A DNA stretch of 35,259 bases from Cytophagaceae bacterium (GCA_029237685.1 JAQZBV010000016.1:1-35259); one strand, 5' to 3'. Positions 1 through 8,985 are shown, counted from the first letter of the stretch. Numbers and translations: made by a program. The notes: generated by a model not told the origin, from the letters alone.

Positions 1-232
1 GGTGAGACTCCAATCCGTCTACACTGATCGCTAATACTTTTACGTTTCTTTTATCGAATTCACCTTTAAGTTTTGATGTAGCCCCAAGCTCTGTTGTACA
101 AACTGGTGTATAATCAGAAGGGTGTGAAAAAAGAAGTCCCCAGCTGTTGCCCAGCCATTCGTGGAAAGAAATAGTTCCTTCGGTTGTTTCTGCCTTAAAG
201 TCCGGCGCGATATCTCCTAAGCGTAATGACAT
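1..232 (-). CDS. 1-Cys peroxiredoxin (Prx6 type), partial
   Basis: The first 77 codons of a peroxiredoxin that continues beyond the left edge. It begins MSLRLGDIAPDFKAETTEG and carries the peroxidatic motif PVCTTE with Cys45, preceded by FSHPSDYTP, the arrangement of the Prx6/1-Cys class. Such enzymes reduce hydrogen peroxide and organic peroxides in the cytoplasm. The ATG at 230-232 gives the canonical N-terminus. The resolving-cysteine region and C-terminal domain lie outside the window, so 1-Cys rather than 2-Cys is inferred from the motif context. The gene is divergent from nothing nearby: the next gene to the right is on the same strand and ends at 505. Confidence 0.93.
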   Translation of the reverse strand, partial: MSLRLGDIAPDFKAETTEGTISFHEWLGNSWGLLFSHPSDYTPVCTTELGATSKLKGEFDKRNVKVLAISVDGLESH

Positions 233-364
233 AGTAGTAAATGTTAAAGTGAGTGTAAAATTATTGGGTTATAAGATATGAATACTTAGTATTAAGTTGT
301 AAGGGTTGTTGTTTAGTTTTCGTAAAGATAGAAGCGATGAAGAAGAAAGAAGTTTTGGGCGTGC

Positions 365-442
365 CCCTACGGGTCGGGCTTTCCGCTGCAAGTCCTCACT
401 CCGCTCCGCTGCGTTCCGGGCTTTCCGCTGCAATCCCTCACG
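365..442. repeat. GC-rich intergenic repeat, family 1 copy A
   Basis: A GC-rich island in an AT-rich gap. The word CGGGCTTTCCGCTGCA occurs at 375-390 and again at 417-432, the second followed by ATCCCTCACG. A related copy lies at 5581-5657. The layout (GGGTCGGGCT... AAGTCC ... TTCGGGCTTTC ... ATCCCT) is the same in both. The open frame that crosses it on the minus strand is repeat-derived and is not called a gene. The rest of 233-504 shows nothing else recognisable. Confidence 0.6.
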
Positions 443-504
443 CAAAACAGGATGCTTCATCGTGTGGAGGTAAAACTACATCCTGTCGGGAATAGTTCAA
501 TCCA

Positions 505-1992
505 TTAGACAAAATAAATGTCTTGCGTACAGCCAAACTCGTCACAGACCTTGCAATTGAGTCTTCCTTTAAACAATTCGGGTTTTAGAATGGATTTTTT
601 AAGGAGCATCCGTACGCATTCCTGAATACCTTCAATAATAGAAGGATGGGGATGTATCAATTCGGCAAGCTCTTCAATGCCTTTATCCATGGAAATCAAT
701 AAGGCGACTGCTTGTATAGCGCTGGAGGCATGCACACCTACAGCACGCATGCCTAGAATTTTCATGTCGTCGTCGTCAGTGACTAGAATTTTAAAGAAAC
801 CATTGTTGACACGCATGGCGATCGCACGTGGAATGAGGTCATAACTCATACTCGCAACGCGGTACCTCAACCCTTTCTTCTGTGCCTGCATTTCATTGAT
901 GCCAACGCCGGCAACTTCCGGATTTAAAAACATGATGGTAGAAATGTTGTTCAACACCAAGTCCTCGACTCTACTGCCAAACATTTTCTCGATCACATGC
1001 CGGCCTTCTACTTCTGCCACATTGACCAAGGCCACGTCAGCCGTAAGGTCTCCGATGGCATATATATTTGGTATATTGGTTTGTCCGTCAACATTGACGA
1101 TGCAACTGTTCTCTACTTTAACACCCGCATTTTCTAAACCTAAGTTTTCTACGTTAGGCACACGGCCAATAGAGACAAGCGCTTTCTCAACACGGTGAAT
1201 TTCTTTTCTTCCGTCTTTGTATTCCAGTTCGTATTCGACTTCACCGTCCACAATTTTCATGGAAGCCAACTGCGCGTTGTTGTGGATGACAATTCCTTGT
1301 TTGGACATGTTCTTGCTGATGCTGTCGGCTACATCGTAATCTTCGAAGGGAAGAATGCGATCCGCTTTATCAATAATAAAAACATTTGTATATCCGAAGT
1401 TTGAGAAAATAGTTGCCCATTCGCAACCAATCACACCGGCTCCCAGCACCACCATGCTTTTGGGAAATTCTTTGAAAGACTCGATGCCATCGCTGGTTAC
1501 GACAATCTTTTCATCAATCGGTAAATGTGGGAGTTTGCGTGGCCTGCTGCCTGTGGCAATCACCACATGATCCGCGTAGATTATTTCTACACCTTGCTCG
1601 GATACTACTTCTACTTCATTCGCATTCAAAAACTTAGCCGTACCGTTCAAGTAGACAAAACGCTCCTTCTTCTTTTCCTGGAGACGAAAAACTTGTTCTT
1701 CCAGTTGAAACTTACGTATTCCAATTCCTTCCCAGACTTCGTTTAATATTTGCTGAAAAGATACATCAAAGCTCTGTCCTGTATGGTATTGCGCCATGCG
1801 CTTACGCACCGAGGAGATGTCTTTGGAGAGTTCCCAAAACGTTTTAGATGACAAGGCACCGTTGTACAACCCTGCACCTCCGAGTTTGTTTTTCTCGATT
1901 AAAACTACTTTTTTATCAAAATCGAGGGCCCTCATGGCAGCAGCATATCCGGCGGGGCCTCCTCCAATGATACAAACATCAAAACGCTTCAT
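505..1992 (-). CDS. Dihydrolipoamide dehydrogenase-like flavoprotein without the redox disulfide
   Basis: A 495-residue class I pyridine-nucleotide-disulfide oxidoreductase fold: FAD-binding GGGPAG at 10-15, an NAD(P)-binding GAGVIGCEWA segment mid-protein, the second FAD motif YAIGD, and the C-terminal dimerisation domain with H449-P-S-I-I-E454, the His/Glu pair of Lpd. Where Lpd has GGTCLNVGCIPSK this protein has GGAGLYNGALSSK (38-50), so both redox cysteines are replaced (Gly41, Ala46). A C-terminal tail carries Cys480, Cys483 and Cys488 (NCKVCDEFGC). Classical lipoamide reduction is therefore unlikely; it may be an NAD(P)H oxidoreductase with another acceptor, or use the tail cysteines. 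I chose the ATG at 1990-1992 (MKRFD) over an upstream TTG. It is not beside any 2-oxoacid dehydrogenase gene here. Confidence 0.9.
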   Translation of the reverse strand: MKRFDVCIIGGGPAGYAAAMRALDFDKKVVLIEKNKLGGAGLYNGALSSKTFWELSKDISSVRKRMAQYHTGQSFDVSFQQILNEVWEGIGIRKFQLEEQVFRLQEKKKERFVYLNGTAKFLNANEVEVVSEQGVEIIYADHVVIATGSRPRKLPHLPIDEKIVVTSDGIESFKEFPKSMVVLGAGVIGCEWATIFSNFGYTNVFIIDKADRILPFEDYDVADSISKNMSKQGIVIHNNAQLASMKIVDGEVEYELEYKDGRKEIHRVEKALVSIGRVPNVENLGLENAGVKVENSCIVNVDGQTNIPNIYAIGDLTADVALVNVAEVEGRHVIEKMFGSRVEDLVLNNISTIMFLNPEVAGVGINEMQAQKKGLRYRVASMSYDLIPRAIAMRVNNGFFKILVTDDDDMKILGMRAVGVHASSAIQAVALLISMDKGIEELAELIHPHPSIIEGIQECVRMLLKKSILKPELFKGRLNCKVCDEFGCTQDIYFV

Positions 1993-2096
1993 AGTATGCA
2001 AGAACAAGTCGTGTGCGGGTGGGGAATAATTTGCAATCCCAGTTTAATCAATTTTTAGCCAAAAACCTTCTGACTCTAAAAAGGAATTTAGTACGA

Positions 2097-2127
2097 TTTG
2101 TTAAATTCACATAAATACATTACTTTG
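2097..2127 (+). promoter_or_regulatory. Bacteroidota-type promoter for the 2152 gene
   Basis: TTTG at 2097-2100, a 19-bp spacer, then TTACTTTG at 2120-2127, one mismatch from the TAnnTTTG -7 consensus. It lies 24 bp before the ATG at 2152. Confidence 0.5.
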
Positions 2128-2151
2128 GTTTAACTTTTATTTTAACCCTTT

Positions 2152-3072
2152 ATGGCACAAAACCCAAATCAAAAATCAGGAGGAAAAAGCTCCATTTTCC
2201 TTATTATCATCCTAGTTCTCTTAGGAGTAATCGGCTACCTGGTATACAACAAAATTGTTGACTCAGATAAAATTGAACAACAAGATTCTCAAATTCTTGA
2301 ATTAGGAGATAGCATCCAGGCTAAGATTCATGATCTAGAAGAACTTCAGACAGCGTATGAAAGTCTTAAACTTCAGAACGAAGAGTTAGGTCAGAACAAC
2401 GACAGCATCAATGCGAAAATCAACGAACTGCAAGAGTACATCAAGCAAGTTAAAGCAGGGAATGCAAGCAAAATCAAAAACCTGAACAACATGATTGCTA
2501 GTCTGAACAAAGACCTGGCTTCAAAAGAACAGGAAATCATTTCTCTTCGTAAGGAGCGAGACTCCTTAGTCGTAACAGTAGATACGTTGCAGAAGGAAAA
2601 GATCGTGATGAACGACAGCATCAATGCCTTGCGTACCAATAGAACGGAGCTGGAAGAAAAAGTAGCTATCGCTTCTGTATTGAAAGCCGACAACATCAAA
2701 ATTGTTGCCGTGAACGCCAAAGGAAAAGAATTTGACAAAGAAGAGTTCAAAAACAAGAACTTAGACAAATTGAAAGTAACGTTTACGTTGGCTGATAACA
2801 AAGTAGCTAGAAAAGACAAGAAACAAATGTTTATCCGCGTGCTGGATTCATCAGGCAAAGTATTGTTTGATGTAGCCGACGGCGGCGGGTTCTTCGTCTT
2901 GAACGGTAAAGAGTCTCCATATACTTTGAAAGAAAGCATCTTGTTTGACAACACCAATCAGCAAATTACTTTCGAATACAAAAAAGGATCTGAGTATCCT
3001 TCAGGTGCCTACACTGTAGAGCTTTACGGCGACGGCAACTTGATCGGTACTTCTTCTTTCAATGTGAAGTAG
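2152..3072 (+). CDS. Membrane-anchored coiled-coil protein, function unknown
   Basis: 306 residues. A short polar N-terminus is followed by one hydrophobic helix (about 14-33) and a long heptad-rich coiled coil (about 40-175) made of charged and Asn/Gln-rich helices. The C-terminal 125 residues look like a beta-sandwich domain (IKIVAVNAKGKEF ... FIRVLDSSGKVLFDV ... GAYTVELYGDG). There are no cysteines or catalytic motifs. The topology suggests a type II inner-membrane protein with a periplasmic coiled coil and terminal beta domain, possibly an envelope spacer or scaffold; that is inference. It is monocistronic, with its own promoter candidate and a strong terminator just after the stop. I do not recognise a named family. 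Confidence 0.85.
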   Translation: MAQNPNQKSGGKSSIFLIIILVLLGVIGYLVYNKIVDSDKIEQQDSQILELGDSIQAKIHDLEELQTAYESLKLQNEELGQNNDSINAKINELQEYIKQVKAGNASKIKNLNNMIASLNKDLASKEQEIISLRKERDSLVVTVDTLQKEKIVMNDSINALRTNRTELEEKVAIASVLKADNIKIVAVNAKGKEFDKEEFKNKNLDKLKVTFTLADNKVARKDKKQMFIRVLDSSGKVLFDVADGGGFFVLNGKESPYTLKESILFDNTNQQITFEYKKGSEYPSGAYTVELYGDGNLIGTSSFNVK

Positions 3073-3095
3073 TCTCACAAATCTTAATAAAAAAA

Positions 3096-3127
3096 CCCTG
3101 CTCGAATTATCGGGCAGGGTTTTTTTA
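3096..3127 (+). terminator. Rho-independent terminator after the 2152 gene
   Basis: Stem CCCTGCTCG / CGGGCAGGG (one G-T pair), loop AATTAT, followed by eight T. An A tract precedes the stem, so it could also act on minus-strand transcripts. Confidence 0.85.
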
Positions 3128-3141
3128 TACCATCTATGTGA

Positions 3142-3284
3142 CCCCTAAATCCCCTGAAGGGGACTTTACTTCGGAGAAAAATAAAAGGAATACGTTTAAA
3201 AATTAGAAAGAGAAACAGAAAGAGGTGACTCCCTTTCTCTTTCTGTTTCTCTTTCTTTAAAGTCCCCTTCAGGGGATTTAGGGG
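3142..3284. repeat. Inverted-repeat element with CCCCTAAATCCCC ends, copy A
   Basis: Perfect 26-bp terminal inverted repeats (3142-3167 and 3259-3284, starting CCCCTAAATCCCCTG). Inside lies a second, nested perfect 20-bp inverted repeat (3205-3224 / 3237-3256) of purine-rich sequence. A second element with related ends is at 28940-29078. It has no coding capacity; the frame crossing it on the minus strand is an artefact. Such ends recur in intergenic regions of many Bacteroidota genomes (from memory). Confidence 0.75.
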
Positions 3285-3305
3285 CAATACAGACTGTATT
3301 GCAAA

Positions 3306-3695
3306 CTACGCTTCATACAACTCCAACGGCAATCCATCCGGATCAGCAAAGAAGGTAAAGCGTTTTCCGCTGTGTTGATCGACACGAATGTTTTCCGATT
3401 CTATGCCGTGTTGTTTTAAATAAGCTCTGCCTTCCTCCACGTCATTCACAGCAAAAGCTAAATGCCTAAGTCCTGTCGCTTCCGGTTGTGACGGTCGTTC
3501 CGGAGCATTGGGGAAAGAAAAAATTTCAATGATATATTGACCGTGCAGTGCCAAATCCAATTTATAAGAATCTCTTTCTTGTCGATAGATTTCTTGAACA
3601 ATGGTGAATCCTAAAACTTCCGTATAGAATTTTTTGGAACGCTCATAGTCGGAACAGATGATGGCGATGTGGTGGATGGACTTAAGTAAGGTCAT
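3306..3695 (-). CDS. VOC superfamily protein, YaeR/glyoxalase I-like
   Basis: A 129-residue vicinal-oxygen-chelate protein with two beta-alpha-beta-beta-beta modules. The putative metal ligands sit in the expected places: His9 (IHHIAI), Glu57 (IIEIF), His78 (GLRHLAF) and Glu125 (PLELYE). The length and the ending FFADPDGLPLELYE match the small YaeR-type glyoxalase-like proteins of Gram-negative bacteria. A metal-dependent lyase or isomerase role in the cytoplasm is likely, but the substrate cannot be read from the sequence. The start is the ATG at 3693-3695. A perfect 26-bp palindrome separates it from the ABC-F gene behind it on the same strand. Confidence 0.88.
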   Translation of the reverse strand: MTLLKSIHHIAIICSDYERSKKFYTEVLGFTIVQEIYRQERDSYKLDLALHGQYIIEIFSFPNAPERPSQPEATGLRHLAFAVNDVEEGRAYLKQHGIESENIRVDQHSGKRFTFFADPDGLPLELYEA

Positions 3696-3715
3696 AGTTT
3701 ATGGAGATTAAAATA

Positions 3716-3776
3716 AGAGCGTAGAAACAGAGCGAAGAGCGAATCAACTCCGCTCTTCGCTCTGTTTCTACGCTCT
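3716..3776. repeat. Perfect 26-bp palindrome between co-directional genes
   Basis: Left arm 3716-3741 and right arm 3751-3776 are exact reverse complements (AGAGCGTAGAAACAGAGCG...), with a 9-nt loop. There is no T tract, so it is not a standard terminator. It lies between the minus-strand VOC gene (start 3695) and the end of the ABC-F gene (3782). Confidence 0.75.
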
Positions 3777-3781
3777 CAATA

Positions 3782-5413
<1,632 letters not shown>

Positions 5414-5421
5414 TCAGGGGA

Positions 5422-5429
5422 CAAAGGTA
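5422..5429 (-). promoter_or_regulatory. -7 promoter element for the ABC-F gene
   Basis: Minus-strand TACCTTTG matches TAnnTTTG exactly and ends 26 bp before the ATG at 5395. I see no clear TTTG at the -33 distance. Confidence 0.4.
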
Positions 5430-5580
5430 GGAATTTTTTTGGTAAAGGCATAGACTATAATTAAGTAAGGCTGTGTAAGTTAAGATTATTAAGAGAAGGT
5501 TAAATTGGGATTTTAAATAGAGAAGGGTCTTGGGTGTTACCCGCCGATCTAATTTTTATGGTTATAACAACGCCGATGGC

Positions 5581-5657
5581 GGGTCGGGCTCTCGCTCCAA
5601 GTCCGCCCACGCGCTAAACCCCACGCGCTTCGGGCTTTCTGCTCGATCCCTAACACG
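5581..5657. repeat. GC-rich intergenic repeat, family 1 copy B
   Basis: Related to 365-442: GGGTCGGGCTCTCGCT then AAGTCC, a CACGCGCT-rich middle, then TTCGGGCTTTCTGCTC and ATCCCTAACACG. It fills the divergent gap (5396-5745) between the ABC-F and permease genes. Confidence 0.55.
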
Positions 5658-5745
5658 AAATGTTACAATACCGGATCTTCTGTAATAAAATCACCACTTT
5701 CTTAAAAAAATCACTATTTTTAGAGTCGTACCCAAACAAAAAGCT

Positions 5746-7191
5746 ATGTCCAATCCCTTTTTTAAAACAAAAAGCATCGAAAGCATCCTGAAAGAAAGCG
5801 ATGAAGGAGCGAAGTTGAAGAAAAGCCTCACTGCCTTTAGTTTGGTTTTATTAGGTGTTGGTGCCATCATCGGAGCAGGACTGTTTTCCTTAACGGGTAT
5901 TGCCGCCGCGCACAATGCAGGACCTGCAGTAACCTTGTCTTTTGTTGTAGCCGCTTCAGGCTGTGCCTTTGCAGGTTTGTGTTATGCAGAGTTCGCTTCC
6001 ATGATTCCAGTAGCCGGCAGTGCTTATACCTATTCTTATGCGACCATGGGCGAATTGATTGCCTGGACCATTGGCTGGGATTTGATCCTGGAATACGCTG
6101 TGGGTGCAGCAACCGTAGCTATCAGCTGGTCCCGTTACTTAATTAAATTATTGGAAAAATGGCACGTAGCGAACATCCCCTATCGTTGGATGATGTCTCC
6201 CTTTGAAACGGTCACGGTTAACGGAGTAGAAATTTCGGGTATTATGAATTTACCGGCTGTTTTTATTACCGTATTGATGTCTTTGATTTTGATTCGTGGG
6301 ATACAGGAATCGGCTAGGTTCAACGCTGTCATTGTGGCGCTCAAAATAACGGTAGTAGTAGTCTTCATCGCTTTAGGATGGAGTTATATTGACGAAGCAA
6401 ATTATGCCGATTACATTCCTGCCAACACCGGTGCATTTGAAAACTTCGGTTGGACTGGCATCATGACAGGCGCGGCTGTCGTATTCTTTGCTTTCATAGG
6501 ATTTGATGCGGTGTCCACAGCGGCGCAGGAAGCGAAGAATCCTCAGCGTGATATGCCCATCGGTATCATGGGTTCATTGATTGTGTGTACGATATTGTAT
6601 GTGTTGTTTGCGCACGTGATGACCGGTTTGGAAAATTACAAGAACTTCGCCAATGAAGCGGCCCCGGTAGCACTCGCCATTGCTGCAACGCCTTATGGTT
6701 TCATGCAGGATTTAATTATCATGGCCATTTTAGCGGGTTATTCCTCCGTGATCCTGGTGCTCTTATTGGGTCAGTCCCGTGTTTTCTTTTCGATGTCCAA
6801 GGATGGTTTGATACCCAAATTATTTTCAGATCTGCATCCGAAGTTTCAAACACCCTGGAAATCCAATTTACTGTTCGCCGTGTTGGTCAGTCTGTTCGCC
6901 GCTTTTGTGCCTGTATCGGTAGTCGGCGAAATGTGCAGCATCGGTACCTTGCTGGCTTTCGTCTTGGTATGTGTCGGTATTCTAGTATTGCGTAAAACAC
7001 GTCCTGATTTGCCTCGCGCATTCAGAACACCATGGGTGCCTTTTGTACCGATCATGGGTATACTGGTTTGCTGCTACCTGATGTATGCCTTACCTATTGA
7101 TACCTGGATCCGTTTGATTGTGTGGATGGCTGTGGGTTTTGTGGTGTATTTTGCTTACGGAAAGAAAAACAGTAAGCTCAATAATCGTTAG
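5746..7191 (+). CDS. APC-family amino acid permease (cationic amino acid transporter-like)
   Basis: 481 residues with about 12 hydrophobic segments and no signal peptide. The N-terminal TM1 signature GVGAIIGAGLFSLTG (37-51) is the substrate-backbone-binding loop of the amino acid-polyamine-organocation superfamily. TM6 has FFAFIGFDAVSTAAQEAKNP, and the stretch QSRVFFSMSKDGLIPKLFS is typical of the CAT/YhdG-like branch. It probably imports amino acids across the inner membrane; specificity is not readable. The cytoplasmic N-terminus is about 28 residues. The ATG at 5746 is the only sensible start. The next gene is on the same strand about 80 bp on, separated by a heptamer repeat tract. Confidence 0.93.
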   Translation: MSNPFFKTKSIESILKESDEGAKLKKSLTAFSLVLLGVGAIIGAGLFSLTGIAAAHNAGPAVTLSFVVAASGCAFAGLCYAEFASMIPVAGSAYTYSYATMGELIAWTIGWDLILEYAVGAATVAISWSRYLIKLLEKWHVANIPYRWMMSPFETVTVNGVEISGIMNLPAVFITVLMSLILIRGIQESARFNAVIVALKITVVVVFIALGWSYIDEANYADYIPANTGAFENFGWTGIMTGAAVVFFAFIGFDAVSTAAQEAKNPQRDMPIGIMGSLIVCTILYVLFAHVMTGLENYKNFANEAAPVALAIAATPYGFMQDLIIMAILAGYSSVILVLLLGQSRVFFSMSKDGLIPKLFSDLHPKFQTPWKSNLLFAVLVSLFAAFVPVSVVGEMCSIGTLLAFVLVCVGILVLRKTRPDLPRAFRTPWVPFVPIMGILVCCYLMYALPIDTWIRLIVWMAVGFVVYFAYGKKNSKLNNR

Positions 7192-7221
7192 AGCTGACAA
7201 TAGAATAAAGTATTTTTATTA

Positions 7222-7270
7222 AACTAACAACTAACAACTAACAACTAACAACTAACAACTAACAACTAAC
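7222..7270 (+). repeat. (AACTAAC)7 microsatellite abutting a start codon
   Basis: Seven exact copies of AACTAAC ending immediately before the ATG at 7271, preceded by TATTTTTATTA. The same unit occurs at 34093, 35049 (inverted) and 35181. It forms the whole ribosome-binding region of the next gene. Confidence 0.95.
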
Positions 7271-7618
7271 ATGATCGTTTACGGCATCAAAAATTGCGAT
7301 ACAGTAAAGAAAGCCTTGACCTGGCTGACAGCGCACAAAATCGCTTTTGACTTTCATGATTATAAGACGCAAAGCATTACTGAAAGCAAATTGAAGGAAT
7401 GGTCTTCGCAAGTCGGATGGGAAGCGTTGTTGAACAAGAAAGGCACCACCTGGCGCAAGCTCGATGAAAAAACGCAAGCTTCAGTGACCAATGAAAAAGC
7501 GGCTATCGCTGTGATGGTCGCCAATACAAGTATTATCAAGCGGCCGGTGATCGAGCAGAAGAATAAAGTCGTGGCGGTGGGGTTTGATGAGAAGGTGTAT
7601 AGGGAGAAGGTGAGATAA
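7271..7618 (+). CDS. ArsC/Spx-superfamily protein, YffB-like
   Basis: 115 residues with a thioredoxin-like ArsC fold. It starts MIVYGIKNCDTVKKA, with a single redox cysteine Cys9 and the C-x3-K pattern of YffB rather than the CX3R of true arsenate reductase. The conserved IIKRPVI loop (88-94) corresponds to the ArsC Arg-containing loop. No arsenic-resistance genes are nearby, so an arsenate role is not supported; thiol or glutathione-linked reduction is more likely. The start is fixed by the ATG directly after seven AACTAAC repeats. There is no Shine-Dalgarno sequence: the leader is pure A/C/T heptamer, so repeat-number changes alter only the 5' leader. Confidence 0.88.
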   Translation: MIVYGIKNCDTVKKALTWLTAHKIAFDFHDYKTQSITESKLKEWSSQVGWEALLNKKGTTWRKLDEKTQASVTNEKAAIAVMVANTSIIKRPVIEQKNKVVAVGFDEKVYREKVR

Positions 7619-7966
7619 ATTGTGCAGAAATTTTTATGCACTTATAATACTGACATACAACGCATTATTTTTTGCAAACCTGATTGAACAGTTAAAAAAT
7701 GTCAAAAATAGTTGAAACGACGGAAGCACTTAGTTAAAAATAGGAGTCTTTAATTTTATAGAATTCAATTTTACTTTTTTGCTAAAAAAGCGTAAAGATC
7801 AAATATGAAATTTTATGTACCTAGAGTTAGGTAAAAAAGAAGCATAATTATCAACATATAATAAATTCAATTGCAAAACATTTAACTTCATGTTTAAACA
7901 GTAAGTGATGCTCAATTAAGCAGATACTCGTTTCATTATAGTTTTTTAGAATTAGTTTTTTTATTG
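7619..7966. other. Noncoding AT-rich gap
   Basis: About 350 bp of very AT-rich sequence with stops in all frames. A GCAGAAATTTTTATGC hairpin-like stretch lies just after the ArsC-like stop (about 7623-7640). It marks the left edge of the accessory island. Nothing else is recognisable. Confidence 0.5.
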
Positions 7967-8161
7967 ATGGTTTTCAGACTATTTTTTTTGATGGGATTTT
8001 CACTGTTATTTTCTTGTAAAGAAAATACAGATCAATCGTATACTACCGAGAAAACTAATCAGACAAATTTTACACCATCGCAACTTTTATCCTCTACACC
8101 TAAAAAACTGGTAATGTATCAAAACTGCAGGTTAAGATTTAAGTTATTGATAATGAATTAG
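7967..8161 (+). pseudogene. Lipoprotein gene truncated by a repeat module
   Basis: ATG at 7967 opens MVFRLFFLMGFSLLFSCKENTD: a short charged start, hydrophobic core and the lipobox LLFSC, so the product would be a lipoprotein with the lipidated cysteine at about residue 17. After roughly 47 codons the frame runs into repeat R1 (from 8110), and the last 18 residues are repeat-derived before a TAA. The true 3' end of the gene is therefore missing. I preferred this ATG to the TTG three bases earlier. Other orphan genes in the island are followed at about 28 bp by the same repeat; here the gene is cut by it. Function unknown. Confidence 0.5.
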
Positions 8162-8287
8162 AAAATTTAATAGAAGGTATAAAAAAAGATAAAAAGAGGT
8201 GGTATGTTTATATCACCTCTTTTATTTTAATCGGTTATAAGGTCTGAAAAAGCACAATGACGGTTAAGGTGTATCAAAAATGCAGGT
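8116..8287. repeat. Paired direct repeats R1/R2 enclosing a hairpin
   Basis: GTATCAAAACTGCAGGT (8116-8132, preceded by GGTAAT) and GTATCAAAAATGCAGGT (8271-8287, preceded by TTAAGGT) are 16/17 identical and start 155 bp apart. A terminator-like hairpin lies between. The transposase ATG at 8280 is inside the second repeat. A second pair with a different tag is at 9587 and 9743, 156 bp apart. Confidence 0.8.
8192..8226 (+). terminator. Terminator-like hairpin inside R1/R2 module
   Basis: Perfect 10-bp stem AAAAGAGGTG (8192-8201) / CACCTCTTTT (8214-8223), then ATTTTAA. Confidence 0.6.
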
Positions 8288-8985
8288 GTCTACTATGGAA
8301 TGTAAATATTGCCAAAAAAGCTGTATGAAAGCAGGTTTAGCAGGAAATACTATTCAACGGTATTATTGTAGACATTGTAAGAGACATCAGCAGGAGGCTT
8401 ATCAATATAATGGATGTAAAGCCTACATAGAAAACAGGATTGTAGAATTAAACAATGAAGGTTGCGGAATAAGGAGTATTTCAAGAGTCCTTCATATTTC
8501 ACCGGGCAAGGTTTTATCAAGTATAAAGGGTGTTTATAAGAAACAAAAAAACCTGAAAAAGGCGATAGTGAGAGGTCGGGAGTATGAGCTGGATGAAATG
8601 AAAACGTTCATAAAGCGAAAGAAGAATAAGTATTGGATCGTTTATGCCATAGATAAATTGACGAGAGAGCCAATTGATTTTACCATAGGTAAGCGTTCGA
8701 AAAAAACATTAAGAAGAATAGTAGATACTTTAGTAATGGCTGGTGCGAAAAAAATCTATACGGATAAACTGAAATTGTATACTTATATTATTCCTAAAGA
8801 ATTGCATGTAAGAAGTCAATATAAGATCAACAGAATAGAGCGGAAGAATTTAAGTATACGTACACATTTAAAAAGGCTGTCGAGAAGAACGATTTGTTTC
8901 AGCCGAAGCAAAGAGATGCTGGAGGCTAGTATTGGCGTGTATTTTGGGAGAAATAGCTGTTCCTTTATTTGACAAAGAGGATGCT
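8268..8985 (+). mobile_element. IS1-family insertion sequence (boundaries uncertain)
   Basis: A single-ORF IS1-family transposase defines it. A plausible left end is GGTGTATCAAAAATGC at 8268 (IS1 ends typically begin GGTRATG; GGTAATG is found at the related repeats 8110, 9581 and 10468). A right end would have to be inverted. The best candidate is CCTTTATTTGACA over the stop codon (about 8963-8975), a weak match, so the right end may be eroded. Total length of about 710 bp suits the family. No target duplication was identified. Confidence 0.5.
8280..8972 (+). CDS. IS1-family transposase, InsA-InsB fused in one frame
   Basis: 230 residues. The N-terminal zinc-ribbon has Cys8, Cys11, Cys30 and Cys33 (ECKYCQ ... 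YYCRHCKRH), followed by a helix-turn-helix (about 61-83, GCGIRSISRVLHISPGKVL). The DDE catalytic residues are Asp105 (YELDEMKTF), Asp162 (IYTDKLKLY) and Glu187 (NRIERKNL), and the IS1 C-terminal block ends CFSRSKEMLEASIGVYFG. Unlike E. coli IS1, no -1 frameshift is needed to join the InsA and InsB parts. The start is ATG 8280, inside repeat R2, or ATG 8295 (MECKYC). It seems intact, although the right end of the element is hard to find. No partner copy is in the window. Confidence 0.9.
   Translation: MQVSTMECKYCQKSCMKAGLAGNTIQRYYCRHCKRHQQEAYQYNGCKAYIENRIVELNNEGCGIRSISRVLHISPGKVLSSIKGVYKKQKNLKKAIVRGREYELDEMKTFIKRKKNKYWIVYAIDKLTREPIDFTIGKRSKKTLRRIVDTLVMAGAKKIYTDKLKLYTYIIPKELHVRSQYKINRIERKNLSIRTHLKRLSRRTICFSRSKEMLEASIGVYFGRNSCSFI

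Noticed and set aside
269..460. 63-residue minus-strand ORF
   Set aside because: Low-complexity Arg/Lys/Ala reading of the GC-rich repeat; the same repeat gives a different reading at 5581-5657.
2391..2957. 188-residue minus-strand ORF
   Set aside because: Shadow of the coiled-coil gene at 2152-3072, which has promoter, terminator and coherent domains.
3084..3287. 67-residue minus-strand ORF
   Set aside because: It lies over the terminator and the inverted-repeat element; repeat-derived.
7222..7270. CRISPR or other spaced repeat array
   Set aside because: The AACTAAC copies are contiguous with no spacers; it is a microsatellite.
7271..7618. True arsenate reductase
   Set aside because: The CX3K motif is YffB-like, and no ars genes are nearby.
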